A DNA stretch of 35,915 bases from DAOPKN01 sp035391225 (GTDB lineage Bacteria > Thermotogota > Thermotogae > MWEM01): assembly GCA_035391225.1 (NCBI GenBank), contig DAOPKN010000023.1, forward strand, positions 1-35,915, given 5' to 3'. The position numbers were made by a program, and so were the translations under genes. Below, in pieces: positions 8,027-16,590 of the stretch (position 1 is the first letter of the stretch; the number at the start of each line of letters is the position of its first letter). A model generated the notes under the pieces. That model searched no databases. It had not been told where the DNA came from and was given only the letters and a program-made list of their open reading frames with translations.

Positions 8027-9465
8027 ACGATCGCTTTCCCCCACTCTATTGTGGCATCGACGTGGGCACTTCCACGGTGAAGGCTGCTTTTTTTTCCGAA
8101 CCCGGTCAGCTGCAGTGGAACGCGGAGCAACCCTGTGAGGCCCACTGGAAGCAAGGAAAGCACACCATCGACCCGATGCACTGGTGGCAGAGCGTGCAAA
8201 AACTGCTCTCCGATGCTCCAGGCTCGCTGAAACGAAGGCTGCAGGGCGTGTGCATCACCGGGCAGGGGCCCACGATCGTTCCGGTGGATGGCAACGGCAA
8301 CAAACTCGGGAATGCGGTCACCTGGATGGATCGCCGGGGCGTGGAGAACGTGGCTACGCTGGTGCACGATGGCATGGATCCGCAGATCGCCAGTTCCATG
8401 GCGAAGTTGCTGCGGTTGCGCGAGGAGTTGCCCAAACCGGCGTGGTTGTTGCAACCATGGGATTTTCTCGCGATGCAGTTCACGGGGAAAAGGGGGAACG
8501 CCACGTTCCCGAACCGGGGTTTCTTTTCCTGGGATCGTGCTTCCCTGGAGAAGCTCGGGATGGAAAAGGAATTCCTGCTTCCTCCGCTTGTGTCCCCGGG
8601 GGAGCCTTTGGGCCGCGCGTTGCCGTGCGTTTGCAAGAAACTCGGCCTTCCCAGCAACCTGCTCGTGGTGGGGGGGGCGCCGGATTTTGCCGCGGGGCTG
8701 GTGGGCACCGGCAGCCTGGAAGAGGGCGTGGTGTGCGATCGGGGGGGCACTTCCCAGGGCATCACCACAGCGGTACGTGCGCACCGGCAAATCCAGGGAT
8801 TGATGACCACGGAGCATTTCGTGCCCGGTATGTGGAAAGTAAGCGGGTTGCTGTCCACTACGGGCAAAGCCCTGTCCTGGTTCGACCAGGAAGTGCTCCA
8901 AAAAGGAGACATCGACGGAGAAAAAACGCTTTCCCGGATCACGCGCCCGGGGAACCTGCTGTTTTTGCCCTACCTCAACGGAGAACGAACCCCGCACTGG
9001 GATCCGTACGCCCGGGGCGTGTTTTTTGGGCTTTCGCTGGAACACGGTGCGGATTCCATGCGCCTCGCGATCTTCGAAGGGGTTGGTTACGCCATCGCCG
9101 ATGTGCTGGACCGCATGGAACGTGGCGGCATTACCGTGAACCACCTCCGGGTTTCCGGGGGGCAATCCGTTTCCGGTTTTTGGAACCAGGTAAAGGCAGA
9201 CATCACGGGAAAGAACGTGGAAACGGGGGACTTCGAAGATTCCGAGCTGCTGGGTGCAGCCATCTTGGCGTTTTGCGGTTTGCAAAAAAAAGAACTGCGC
9301 GAAACCGCCGGGAAGTGGTTCCGCGCAAGTCGTATTTTCGTTCCGGACCCGGAGAAGCACCGGCTGTACGAACAGCTACTCGACGACTACCGCCACCTCT
9401 ACCGGGCAAACCGACACCTGTTTGAGCGCCTGCAATCGCGCTTCGCACCTGGTCCCGGGGCTTAA
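8023..9465 (+). CDS. FGGY-family carbohydrate kinase, xylulokinase-like
   Basis: The 480-residue ASKHA sugar kinase phosphorylates a sugar, polyol or similar substrate with ATP. The phosphate-binding loop is GIDVGTSTVKA (about residue 12). The catalytic-base region reads GGAPDFAAGLVGTG with Asp221. Next come FLPYLNGERTPHWDP and ARGVFFGLSLEH, very close to xylulokinases, and the C-terminal adenosine motif VSGGQSVSGFWNQVKADI. Length is normal and no key residue is missing. It is the last gene of the BMP importer operon and starts inside the permease stop, which implies that the imported compound, or a breakdown product, is phosphorylated directly. Xylulose is possible, but LsrK, FucK and erythritol-type kinases belong to the same superfamily. 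Confidence 0.9.
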   Translation: MNDRFPPLYCGIDVGTSTVKAAFFSEPGQLQWNAEQPCEAHWKQGKHTIDPMHWWQSVQKLLSDAPGSLKRRLQGVCITGQGPTIVPVDGNGNKLGNAVTWMDRRGVENVATLVHDGMDPQIASSMAKLLRLREELPKPAWLLQPWDFLAMQFTGKRGNATFPNRGFFSWDRASLEKLGMEKEFLLPPLVSPGEPLGRALPCVCKKLGLPSNLLVVGGAPDFAAGLVGTGSLEEGVVCDRGGTSQGITTAVRAHRQIQGLMTTEHFVPGMWKVSGLLSTTGKALSWFDQEVLQKGDIDGEKTLSRITRPGNLLFLPYLNGERTPHWDPYARGVFFGLSLEHGADSMRLAIFEGVGYAIADVLDRMERGGITVNHLRVSGGQSVSGFWNQVKADITGKNVETGDFEDSELLGAAILAFCGLQKKELRETAGKWFRASRIFVPDPEKHRLYEQLLDDYRHLYRANRHLFERLQSRFAPGPGA

Positions 9466-9761
9466 ACCGTTTCGTTGCGTGGGTTTTTCATGCGGTCCGG
9501 CGTCCAGGGGGGATCGAAAACCAAGTTCACGTGGACATCACCCACGTCCTCCATTTGCTGCACCCTGTGCTGCGCCTGTCCCGTGATCATCCCTGCCAAG
9601 GGGCACGAGGGAACGGTGAGGGTCATGTCGATGACCACGTTGTTCTTGGCATCCACCTGCACCCCGTAAATCAAGCCAAGGCTCACGATATCCATGCCGA
9701 TTTCCATGTCGATAACCTTGGCCAGTTCGTCGTACACCTGCGATTCTTCGATCTTTTTCAT
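9462..9761 (-). CDS. MIP18/DUF59 (SufT/PaaD-like) metal-sulfur cluster protein
   Basis: A 99-residue single-domain protein of the MIP18 family, whose members help deliver or mature Fe-S clusters. It shows GLIYGVQVD, the conserved LTVPSCPLAG containing the reactive Cys, and the C-terminal FDPPWTPDRM signature. GAGGAGG lies upstream of ATG 9761. It is encoded 67 bp downstream of the M20 peptidase gene on the same strand, probably cotranscribed but functionally separate. The last 4 bp overlap the convergent FGGY kinase. The assignment to the domain family is firm; the client protein is unknown. The 4Fe-4S-type Cys motifs in OppD and OppF show one kind of client in the window. Confidence 0.88.
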   Translation of the reverse strand: MKKIEESQVYDELAKVIDMEIGMDIVSLGLIYGVQVDAKNNVVIDMTLTVPSCPLAGMITGQAQHRVQQMEDVGDVHVNLVFDPPWTPDRMKNPRNETV

Positions 9762-9828
9762 GTGTTTCCTCCTCTATTGTTTTTTTCCGTGTCTTCCACT
9801 TACTGCCAGGACGTTATCCGCCACCGCA

Positions 9829-11046
9829 CTATTCTTGCCCCCACAACGCACAAAACTCCACAAGGGAAAGGCAAAAATCCACCAGGCTGGGGATTTCCAC
9901 GTATTCCCCCCCACGATGGGGAAAACCACCGTCTGGGCCAAAGATGAACACCGGCACGTCCAAGCGGGCTGCCAGAACATTCAAGTCACTGATGGAGGAA
10001 AAACCCGTGTAGGCCGGAGACTTTCCCGTAACCTTTCGAATGGCAGCGCTCAGCGACTGCACGAGTGGGGTTTGTTCCGGAAGAGAGCACGGAGGGTAGA
10101 GAAGCCCATCCGGGAGCTGTTCTTCCAGGGAAAAATGGATGTTTGCAGGACTTTCCAGGGAATCCACCAACTGTTGGAACTGCTCGCTGGCACTTTGCAA
10201 CGTGCTCCCGGGAACCAGGTGCCGGTCCAGGAAGAGTTCGCAGCGCGCAGGCACCGAAAGGGTTTTCTGCCCCCCGGAAACCATCAGCGGGCACAGCGAT
10301 TCGCTTCCGAGCAAGGGATGCTGCAGCAGAGGTAACCGGTCCAACGCGCTCAACAACCTGGCGGTTTCGCCCAGCGCGTTGACGCCCAGATGCGGCGTTG
10401 CCCCGTGCGCTGGTTTTCCTTCCACCAGCACGCGATGCAGTACCCTCCCTCGTGCCCCCAACGCAATAGCGGGGAAATGTACCGGGGTGGAAGAAAAGGG
10501 AACCACGGCTTCACCGATGAGCACACCTTGGGCTCCCTCGTAGAACCCTCCTTCCAGGGAATGCAATGTACCCAACGAAAAGGGGCCCTCTTCGTCACTC
10601 ACGATGATCAGCCGAATCCCGCGTTGAAGGGGCACCTTTGCTTGCTGCAAGCATTCCATCGCCACCAAGAATCCTGCAACCCCTCCCTTCATGTCCACGG
10701 TACCCAGGCCTTGCATCCGGGTTCCCTCGATGAGGGGAACATCGAAGGGGCTTGTCCAGTCTGCCGTCGGAATCACCGTGTCGATATGTCCGTTGAAGAC
10801 CAGCATCCCCTTTTCCACGGGACCCAAGTCTACCACCAGGTTTTGGCCATGGAACGCGTGGTCGAGGTAGCGGGTTTCGGTGTAGAATTGCCGGGTACAG
10901 CGAAAACGCTCGCGGAAAGCTTCGTACAGGAAATCGAAGATGCTTTCCTCTTGGAAAAAGGGGCTGGGAATGCGCACCAGGTCTTGCAAAAGCTCCACGA
11001 TGCGTTGTTGTACTTCCCGGTGATCCGGGTTTTTCCACACTGCCAT
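9829..11046 (-). CDS. M20-family metallopeptidase / deacylase (ArgE/DapE-like)
   Basis: A 405-residue cytoplasmic zinc hydrolase that removes an acyl or amino-acid group. Metal-binding and catalytic motifs appear in order: NGHIDTVIP (His ligand and catalytic Asp), GTVDMKGG (bridging Asp), SDEEGP (catalytic Glu and ligand Glu), GE further on, and PHRGGEYV (last His). A dimerisation insert occupies the middle. ATG 11046 is chosen because GGGGGAG lies 8 bases upstream. An in-frame extension to 11169 would translate the upstream terminator into a Pro-rich string and is not real. Substrate candidates include acetylornithine, succinyl-diaminopimelate, a dipeptide or Ygey-type substrates; the sequence does not decide. 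Confidence 0.88.
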   Translation of the reverse strand: MAVWKNPDHREVQQRIVELLQDLVRIPSPFFQEESIFDFLYEAFRERFRCTRQFYTETRYLDHAFHGQNLVVDLGPVEKGMLVFNGHIDTVIPTADWTSPFDVPLIEGTRMQGLGTVDMKGGVAGFLVAMECLQQAKVPLQRGIRLIIVSDEEGPFSLGTLHSLEGGFYEGAQGVLIGEAVVPFSSTPVHFPAIALGARGRVLHRVLVEGKPAHGATPHLGVNALGETARLLSALDRLPLLQHPLLGSESLCPLMVSGGQKTLSVPARCELFLDRHLVPGSTLQSASEQFQQLVDSLESPANIHFSLEEQLPDGLLYPPCSLPEQTPLVQSLSAAIRKVTGKSPAYTGFSSISDLNVLAARLDVPVFIFGPDGGFPHRGGEYVEIPSLVDFCLSLVEFCALWGQE

Positions 11047-11116
11047 CCGTCTTCTCCCCCTTTCGTGGATCCTCTTTTTCGAATGATACCAAATCCCGTG
11101 GCCAAAAAAAAGCCGA

Positions 11117-11167
11117 CAAAAAAAAGCGCCCCCTCCAGGGGGAGGGGGAGGGAGGTTTGGAGGGGGC
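11117..11167 (-). terminator. Rho-independent terminator of the VIT/vWA gene
   Basis: Read on the minus strand, GCCCCCTCC (11159-11167) pairs with GGAGGGGGC (11128-11136) around a pyrimidine-rich loop and is followed by a T run (11118-11125). It starts 8 bp after the VIT/vWA stop. Confidence 0.85.
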
Positions 11168-11175
11168 AAAAAGGG

Positions 11176-13401
11176 TTATTCAAAGATGTAGTTCACTCCG
11201 TCCAGCTGGATCTTGATCTTGTCTCCCAGCTGGATCCATTCGGACAAGTTGGGGAACTCGTCCATGAGCGCGAAGTACTCGTCACTGAAATTCTCCACTT
11301 CTTGGACGTCATTTTCTTCAAATTCTTCGTCCACCCAGCTGTTCTCGTTTTCATCGAACAAGAACACCTTTCCCTTGAGCATCTTGCTGCGCGCTCCGCC
11401 ACCGTACGCACCTTCCAGTTCTTTCTGCGCCTCGGTGTACTCTTCCATGGTCATACTCTGGGCCATGACGTTCTGGTTCTGCGACTGGGTCACCGCACTC
11501 TTCCCGTAGAACATTGGGGCCGCAGGGGCAGCCTGGCTCGTTCCCGTGGTTCCCGGGGGAACGGTGGAAAGTTTCAAGGAAACTCCATTCGTGCTTACCG
11601 TGGAGCGTGGAGCCGAAGCTACTCCAGACGCATCGTCCATTTGCACGTCTTGGGCCACGACGTAGGAGGTCAGGGGGGTGGGAATGCCGAAGAGCTTGCT
11701 GAGATGGATGATCTGGTCTTCCAGTTCCGGGCTCGGGCCCTCGAGCTTGTACAGGTTCAGGAGCTCGTTGATGCGCCTGCCCGCCCACAGCGTGGCGATG
11801 TAGGGGTTGTGCGAGGGAGAAAGGTTGAACGTGAAGGTGTTTTCGTACTCCCCGTCTCCCAGTTTGCCACGGATATGCACGGTAACCACACCCTCTCCGA
11901 GGAAGCGCCCGAAGATCTTCAGGGGCTGATCCTGGTACAATACCAGGTTCTTGGAAGGAACGGGATCGAAGAACTGCAGTCCTTCTCCTTCCATGCTGAT
12001 CTCCACGTCCGTGAGCACCGGTCGGGAAATCTGGTTGTACAGGCGGGCAATGGTGGATTCGATATTTTCGTTTTCCGTCACGTAGAAAGCAAGCCCACCG
12101 GTTTGGTCCGCAAGCAGGTCCAGGATGTACGTGTTTACGTCGTAGCCAACCCCGAACGTGAAGATACGCACGTTCTTGGTCTTCTGCGCGAGGTTGCGGG
12201 CGTTTGCCACGATCAGGTTTTCATCCTGTATACCCTCGGTGGGAAGGCCGTCAGTGAGGAAGAGAAGGTAATGGTTGCTTCCCGGGGCACGTGCGATCAT
12301 TTTCTTGAGGGCCGTATCCAGAGCGTCGTAGATATTGGTCATGCCATCTGCATCGAAGCGGTTTAGCCAAGAAATGGCCTCCGGAACGTAGGAAACATCT
12401 ACCACTCCTTCGCTGGGCAGTTTGAACGCGCTAACCTGGTCGTCGAACAAAATGATGTTGAAATGATCGTCCTTTCCCAGGCGGTTGATCACGAACTTGG
12501 CGGCTTCGCGTGCCTGGTAAAACTTGGTACCGCTCATGCTACCGGACTGGTCGAGCACCAGCACGACGTTCTTGGGAACGCTCTGGCCGAAGTTCAATTC
12601 TGGGAGGATATCCAGCATGTAGCTGTTGAGGCCCTCCGGATCGAAATGGGGGACCATGTACGCTTCGACTTCCCGTTCCCCCAGGTTGAAGAACACCACC
12701 AGGTCACTCGTGGGCAAGTAGGCGTCCGCGGAAAACTGGAAAGAAGCCATTTTCTGGGTTCCATCGATGGAAGAGGAGATAGCATGGGTGGGGGAGTATA
12801 CCTGGTAAATGGCTTCGTTGCTCTGGATGGTTCCCGAAATGCGAACGGTGGAAATGGGGGCATCGTGCAATGCATCGATCTTGAGGGGATAGGCAAGTTT
12901 GAGTACGTTGCCTGTCTTTTCGAGTACCTGCGTGTAGGTCAGCGAAACGGAACGGGTTTCCCCGGGGAGAAAGGGGGCAAGGGTCAAGCGCACCAGCTCT
13001 TGGTCCACGTATTCCAAAAGCGCGGGGTCTTTTTGCATGCGTACGTAATCTTGGTACACCTGCCGGGCCTGGGCACTATCCAAAACTTCCCCGGAATACT
13101 CCTGGTCACCCACCTTCATCTTGAAATCCGAGATCATGGCTCCCTTGGGCACGGGGAAAAGGTAAATCACTTCAACGGTCATGGGAAGCGTGTTCAAAAA
13201 CGTTTCAGCAATCGAAACGCTGGCCACGTCGCCATGCACTTCGATATCCACGTTGTGGTCGATCATGCGAATGGGGTTCATTGTCCATCCCATTTCAGTG
13301 GTCACGTGCACGAAAGGATCCGGAAGGATCACACCATCGGCAAAGAGAGAAAGGAAAGGAAGAAGGCAAAGCACAACCAAGAAAAGCATTTTTCTGTTCA
13401 T
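11176..13401 (-). CDS. Secreted VIT-domain + von Willebrand factor A protein
   Basis: A 741-residue exported protein. ATG 13401 is preferred to the ATG 9 bp earlier because the AGGAGG then stands 8 bases away. A Sec signal peptide spans about residues 1-21 (ending SLFADG). A VIT domain follows (about 30-160; VYLFPVPKGA-like IYLFPVPKGAMISDF, then YVRMQKDPALLEYV). The vWA domain at about 278-450 has an intact MIDAS: DQSGSMSG (Asp284, Ser286, Ser288), then DGMTNIYDA and LTDGLPTEG. A beta-rich middle, a helical stretch, a Pro/Ala/Gln-rich linker (about 600-650) and a strongly acidic C-terminus follow. It resembles bacterial inter-alpha-trypsin-inhibitor-like proteins; metal-dependent protein binding at the envelope is likely. 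It is transcribed alone. Confidence 0.9.
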   Translation of the reverse strand: MNRKMLFLVVLCLLPFLSLFADGVILPDPFVHVTTEMGWTMNPIRMIDHNVDIEVHGDVASVSIAETFLNTLPMTVEVIYLFPVPKGAMISDFKMKVGDQEYSGEVLDSAQARQVYQDYVRMQKDPALLEYVDQELVRLTLAPFLPGETRSVSLTYTQVLEKTGNVLKLAYPLKIDALHDAPISTVRISGTIQSNEAIYQVYSPTHAISSSIDGTQKMASFQFSADAYLPTSDLVVFFNLGEREVEAYMVPHFDPEGLNSYMLDILPELNFGQSVPKNVVLVLDQSGSMSGTKFYQAREAAKFVINRLGKDDHFNIILFDDQVSAFKLPSEGVVDVSYVPEAISWLNRFDADGMTNIYDALDTALKKMIARAPGSNHYLLFLTDGLPTEGIQDENLIVANARNLAQKTKNVRIFTFGVGYDVNTYILDLLADQTGGLAFYVTENENIESTIARLYNQISRPVLTDVEISMEGEGLQFFDPVPSKNLVLYQDQPLKIFGRFLGEGVVTVHIRGKLGDGEYENTFTFNLSPSHNPYIATLWAGRRINELLNLYKLEGPSPELEDQIIHLSKLFGIPTPLTSYVVAQDVQMDDASGVASAPRSTVSTNGVSLKLSTVPPGTTGTSQAAPAAPMFYGKSAVTQSQNQNVMAQSMTMEEYTEAQKELEGAYGGGARSKMLKGKVFLFDENENSWVDEEFEENDVQEVENFSDEYFALMDEFPNLSEWIQLGDKIKIQLDGVNYIFE

Positions 13402-13493
13402 CGCATACACCTCCTGGGGGTAATTTCCCTACTATATACCCCTTGATTGACGTTTTTCCGCACCCTTTTTTTGGGCAACGCGCCACTCGCTTC

Positions 13494-13503
13494 GTGGTAT
13501 ACT
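13494..13503 (+). promoter_or_regulatory. Extended -10 promoter for the HD-GYP gene
   Basis: TATACT (13498-13503) is preceded by TGG, giving an extended -10, 27 bp before the HD-GYP start. The nearest -35-like TTGGGC is 21 bp away, so this is a tentative promoter. Confidence 0.4.
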
Positions 13504-13530
13504 TGGAGAAAACCAAACAGGGGGGAAGCC

Positions 13531-15336
13531 ATGAAACAACGAAGCATCAAGAAAACCATTCGCCTCGCGGTTACGCTTTCCTTGGCACTCGTGCTTTTTT
13601 CGGCCATCCTTTTTTCCCTGTATCTTTGGAACGAACGAATGACCACCTCGAAGAACCAACAGATCTCCAACTGCATTACCATGGTCAACAACATGATTTC
13701 CGCTCTCAACGCCATGCATTCCACGTGGGCGCAGAATGCCCAGGATGCCGAACGTACCCTTTCCGATCCCGCCTTTGCCCTATCCCGGGAGAAGTTCGAG
13801 GACAATGCTCTTTCTTTCGTGCAGAGCACTTCCCGCCTCTCGCTTTCCCTCCTTTCCAGCGATCGTCTTCTCTCCTTCGTCGGTCGGCTCCTGGGAGGAG
13901 AGGATTTGCCTCCGATGATCTCGGAACTGGGAGATGCAGCCCGGGCCTTATCGTCCATGCAGAGGAAATCGATTGAAGGGCTGAGCAACTCCACCCGAAC
14001 CCTGTTCTACGTGGTTCTCTTTTTGTCCCTGTTGCTTTTCTTGCTCTACTTCCTTTTCTTTCGATCTTTCCAGCGCTTTTCCGACAAGGTAGTCCACGCC
14101 TTTTCCCACCTGGATAACGTGCTGAACCGAAGGGACGATCGCTTTCACTTCCAACCGGACTGGAAAGAGGAAGCGCTTTTGGGCGAACAGGTGCAAAAGG
14201 TGGAGGAGCAACTCGTTTTCGCGCAGAACTTGTCCCAGGTACCTTCACTTGGCATCCTGGAAGACGTGATCCCCGAACTTTTCTCCGCATTGGAAACACA
14301 ATTACCCGTGGACCGCCTTGGGGTAGCTTTTTTGGATAACCAGAACAACGTGATCGCAGAAACCGCTTTCTCCAAGATGCGGCAAATCTTTCTTGGCCCA
14401 GGGTTTCAAACCAACCTGGAAAAAACATCGCTGGTAAGCCTCCGCTGCGAGGACAAGCCACGCATCATCCCCGACCTCGAAAAGCACTTGCAGGAAAATC
14501 CAACCTCCAAGTCCACGCAATTGATCCTCCAGGAGGGTTTGCGTTCCAGCATCACCATGCCCATCTGTTTCGGCAAAAAGGTGCTGGGCTTTGTCTTCGT
14601 GAGCAGTGCGAAGAAGCAAGCCTTTTCCATGCGTGATGCCACGGTGATCGCCCAATTTACCACCACGTTGAAAAACACCATTTTCCATTCCTTCGTTACC
14701 CAAGAAGTGATCTCCGCCACGTCCAAGGCCTTCGCGGACCTGGTAGAAAAGAAGGATTTCGAAACGGGTTTCCACCTGCAACGGGTGGCCCATTACTCCA
14801 AGTTCCTGGCAGAGGAACTCGCCAAGGACGACCCCGCGATTTCGCCCAAGTTCATCCGTGAAATGTTCTGGTTTTCCCCGCTGCACGACATTGGAAAAGT
14901 TGGCATCCCCGATCAAATCCTCCTCAAACCGGGAAGACTCACCCCGGAGGAGTTTGACGTCATGAAAACCCACGTGAGCATGGGAGAAAGCGTGCTGGAC
15001 CAGATGAACCAGAACCTCCTGAGCCTCACCACCACCCACTTCCTGGACACCGCCGTGGCCATCATCGCGGGTCACCACGAGAAATTCGACGGAAGCGGCT
15101 ATCCCCGTGGATTGAAAGGGCAGAACATACCCCTGGCGGGGCGCATCGTTGCCATCGCGGACGTTTTCGACGCATTGACCACCGAACGCCCCTACAAGCC
15201 TCCTTTTTCCTTCGAACGATCGGTCTCCATCATCCGCGAAGGGGTGGGCAAGCATTTCGACCCCAAGATCGCGGGAATCTTCCTGGAAAACCTGGACACG
15301 GTGAAACACATCCTTACCGATTACGGGGATAAGTAG
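13531..15336 (+). CDS. Membrane-bound GAF/HD-GYP domain protein, probable cyclic di-GMP phosphodiesterase
   Basis: A 601-residue inner-membrane signalling protein. ATG 13531 has GGGGGGAAG upstream; the frame extends earlier but without signals. TM1 lies at about residues 14-36, a periplasmic sensor loop (37-155) follows, TM2 is at about 160-185, then a GAF-like domain (about 245-390) and a C-terminal HD-GYP domain (about 400-601). The phosphodiesterase residues are present: ETGFHLQRVAHYS, LHDIGKVGIPD (His452-Asp453), HHEKFDGSGYP (GYP 523-525) and IADVFDALTTERPYK. The catalytic set looks complete, so c-di-GMP hydrolysis in response to an extracytoplasmic or GAF ligand is expected. The WecG/TagA gene follows 13 bp later. 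Confidence 0.93.
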   Translation: MKQRSIKKTIRLAVTLSLALVLFSAILFSLYLWNERMTTSKNQQISNCITMVNNMISALNAMHSTWAQNAQDAERTLSDPAFALSREKFEDNALSFVQSTSRLSLSLLSSDRLLSFVGRLLGGEDLPPMISELGDAARALSSMQRKSIEGLSNSTRTLFYVVLFLSLLLFLLYFLFFRSFQRFSDKVVHAFSHLDNVLNRRDDRFHFQPDWKEEALLGEQVQKVEEQLVFAQNLSQVPSLGILEDVIPELFSALETQLPVDRLGVAFLDNQNNVIAETAFSKMRQIFLGPGFQTNLEKTSLVSLRCEDKPRIIPDLEKHLQENPTSKSTQLILQEGLRSSITMPICFGKKVLGFVFVSSAKKQAFSMRDATVIAQFTTTLKNTIFHSFVTQEVISATSKAFADLVEKKDFETGFHLQRVAHYSKFLAEELAKDDPAISPKFIREMFWFSPLHDIGKVGIPDQILLKPGRLTPEEFDVMKTHVSMGESVLDQMNQNLLSLTTTHFLDTAVAIIAGHHEKFDGSGYPRGLKGQNIPLAGRIVAIADVFDALTTERPYKPPFSFERSVSIIREGVGKHFDPKIAGIFLENLDTVKHILTDYGDK

Positions 15337-15349
15337 GTTTTTTTCGTCT

Positions 15350-16108
15350 ATGAATGGGATGGAACATGGGCTTGTATCCGTGGACTTCTACGGGGCCCCC
15401 GTGGTGCAGGGATCGAAGCAAGAGCTTGTCAAAGCCCTTGGTGATATGCTGGACAGGGGGCAAAGGGTGCAGGTCACCACCATGAACGCCCAGATTGCCT
15501 ACTTCCACCTGTACTTGGAAGGTTTTTCTGGGGCGATACACCGTTCACTTGTGATTCCCGACGGAATTGGTTTGACCTGGGCCCTGAAGCTTCTGAAAAA
15601 AGAGAAGGTACAGCGGTTTCCCGGCGTGGAGCTGGGGATGGAGCTCTGCCAGCTTGCCGCCGCAAAGGGCCAGTCTGTGTTCCTCCTTGGAGCTCGCGAA
15701 GGGGTTGCCGAAAAAGCTGGTGATTTCCTGCACGCGAAGACCGGTGTTCACATTGCGGGGACGTTCCATGGTTTCTTCGACGGGAAGGGAGTATCTTCCG
15801 ATGCCATCTGCGCGCGGATTCGGCAGAGCGGGGCACAGATCTTGTTGGTTGGCCTCGGTGCTCCGAAACAGGAATTCTGGTTGCACGATCACCTATCCCA
15901 AACAGGAACCCTGTTGGGTGTGGGGGTGGGCGGTTCCTTAGACGTGTACGCGGGCGTGATGAAACGTGCCCCCGGGTGGGTGCAAAAGGCGAACCTGGAG
16001 TGGGCGTATCGCATCTTGCAAAACCCGCGCAAGAAATGCAAGGTGGTCTTCCAAATCCTTCGTTTCCTGTGGCGGGTTTCGAAAGACCGCTTTTTTCGTC
16101 AAACCTGA
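15350..16108 (+). CDS. WecG/TagA/CpsF-family glycosyltransferase
   Basis: A 252-residue GT26-family enzyme that transfers a sugar (classically N-acetylmannosamine or its uronate) from a UDP-sugar to a lipid-linked sugar during surface polysaccharide synthesis. Motifs: TTMNAQIAYF near residue 43, IPDGIGLTWA with the catalytic-region Asp71, VFLLGAREGV, and VGLGAPKQEFW near 165, followed by GVGGSLDVYAG and RAPGWVQKANLEW. A basic, hydrophobic C-terminus is probably the membrane-association tail. The Shine-Dalgarno before ATG 15350 is weak, so ATG 15359 is an alternative. The gene sits directly after the HD-GYP gene, suggesting the two are transcribed together. Confidence 0.92.
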   Translation: MNGMEHGLVSVDFYGAPVVQGSKQELVKALGDMLDRGQRVQVTTMNAQIAYFHLYLEGFSGAIHRSLVIPDGIGLTWALKLLKKEKVQRFPGVELGMELCQLAAAKGQSVFLLGAREGVAEKAGDFLHAKTGVHIAGTFHGFFDGKGVSSDAICARIRQSGAQILLVGLGAPKQEFWLHDHLSQTGTLLGVGVGGSLDVYAGVMKRAPGWVQKANLEWAYRILQNPRKKCKVVFQILRFLWRVSKDRFFRQT

Positions 16109-16126
16109 AAAGAAAGAGGTGATGGT

Positions 16127-16579
16127 ATGAATCCAACCGTTTTCTGGCTCATCTTGGGCGTCATCTTGATCATTGCGGAAATCTTGACTCCCTCGTTCTT
16201 CTTGATGTGGTTTGGCATTGGGGCACTCGTGTCCGCTTTCTTTGCCTGGATCTGGGTAGACGCCATCTGGCTGCAAATGGTCATCTTCATCTTCGTGTCG
16301 CTTCTACTGGTTCTCTCCACACGCCGGCTCGCAAACAAGATTTCGGGCAACTCTCCCCGGAAGATCATGCAGGACGATCTCGTGGGGCAAGAGGGTGTGG
16401 TGATTTCCAAGATCACTGCCGACGGAACCAAGGGTCTAGTCCGCGTGCAAGGCGTGGAGTGGAGGGCGGTCCCCCTCGAGGAAAAGGAAATCGACGCTGG
16501 AATGCGTGTTACCGTAGTTTCGCTGAACGGGGTGAAACTCAAGGTCGTTCCCCGCCAAAACGATTCTCAAGATACATAA
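16127..16579 (+). CDS. Short NfeD-family membrane protein
   Basis: A 150-residue protein of the short NfeD type without a protease domain. Residues about 5-66 form three to four hydrophobic segments (WLILGVILIIAEILTPSFF onward). The C-terminal soluble domain is a small beta-barrel (OB fold) beginning LVGQEGVVIS and ending GVKLKVV. NfeD proteins partner with SPFH proteins in membrane microdomains, and the next gene encodes one, its Shine-Dalgarno overlapping this stop. GAGGTGATGG precedes ATG 16127. Family and partner assignment are firm; the physiological role is not known. Confidence 0.92.
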   Translation: MNPTVFWLILGVILIIAEILTPSFFLMWFGIGALVSAFFAWIWVDAIWLQMVIFIFVSLLLVLSTRRLANKISGNSPRKIMQDDLVGQEGVVISKITADGTKGLVRVQGVEWRAVPLEEKEIDAGMRVTVVSLNGVKLKVVPRQNDSQDT

Positions 16580-16590
16580 GGAGGGATACT

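Noticed and set aside
11047..11169. N-terminal extension of the M20 peptidase with a Pro/Gly-rich start
   Set aside because: The residues are a translation of the upstream terminator; a good Shine-Dalgarno marks ATG 11046.
10390..12366. A 658-codon plus-strand open frame across the M20 and VIT/vWA genes
   Set aside because: It runs through the terminator at 11117-11167 and covers two real genes on the other strand; no domain is visible.
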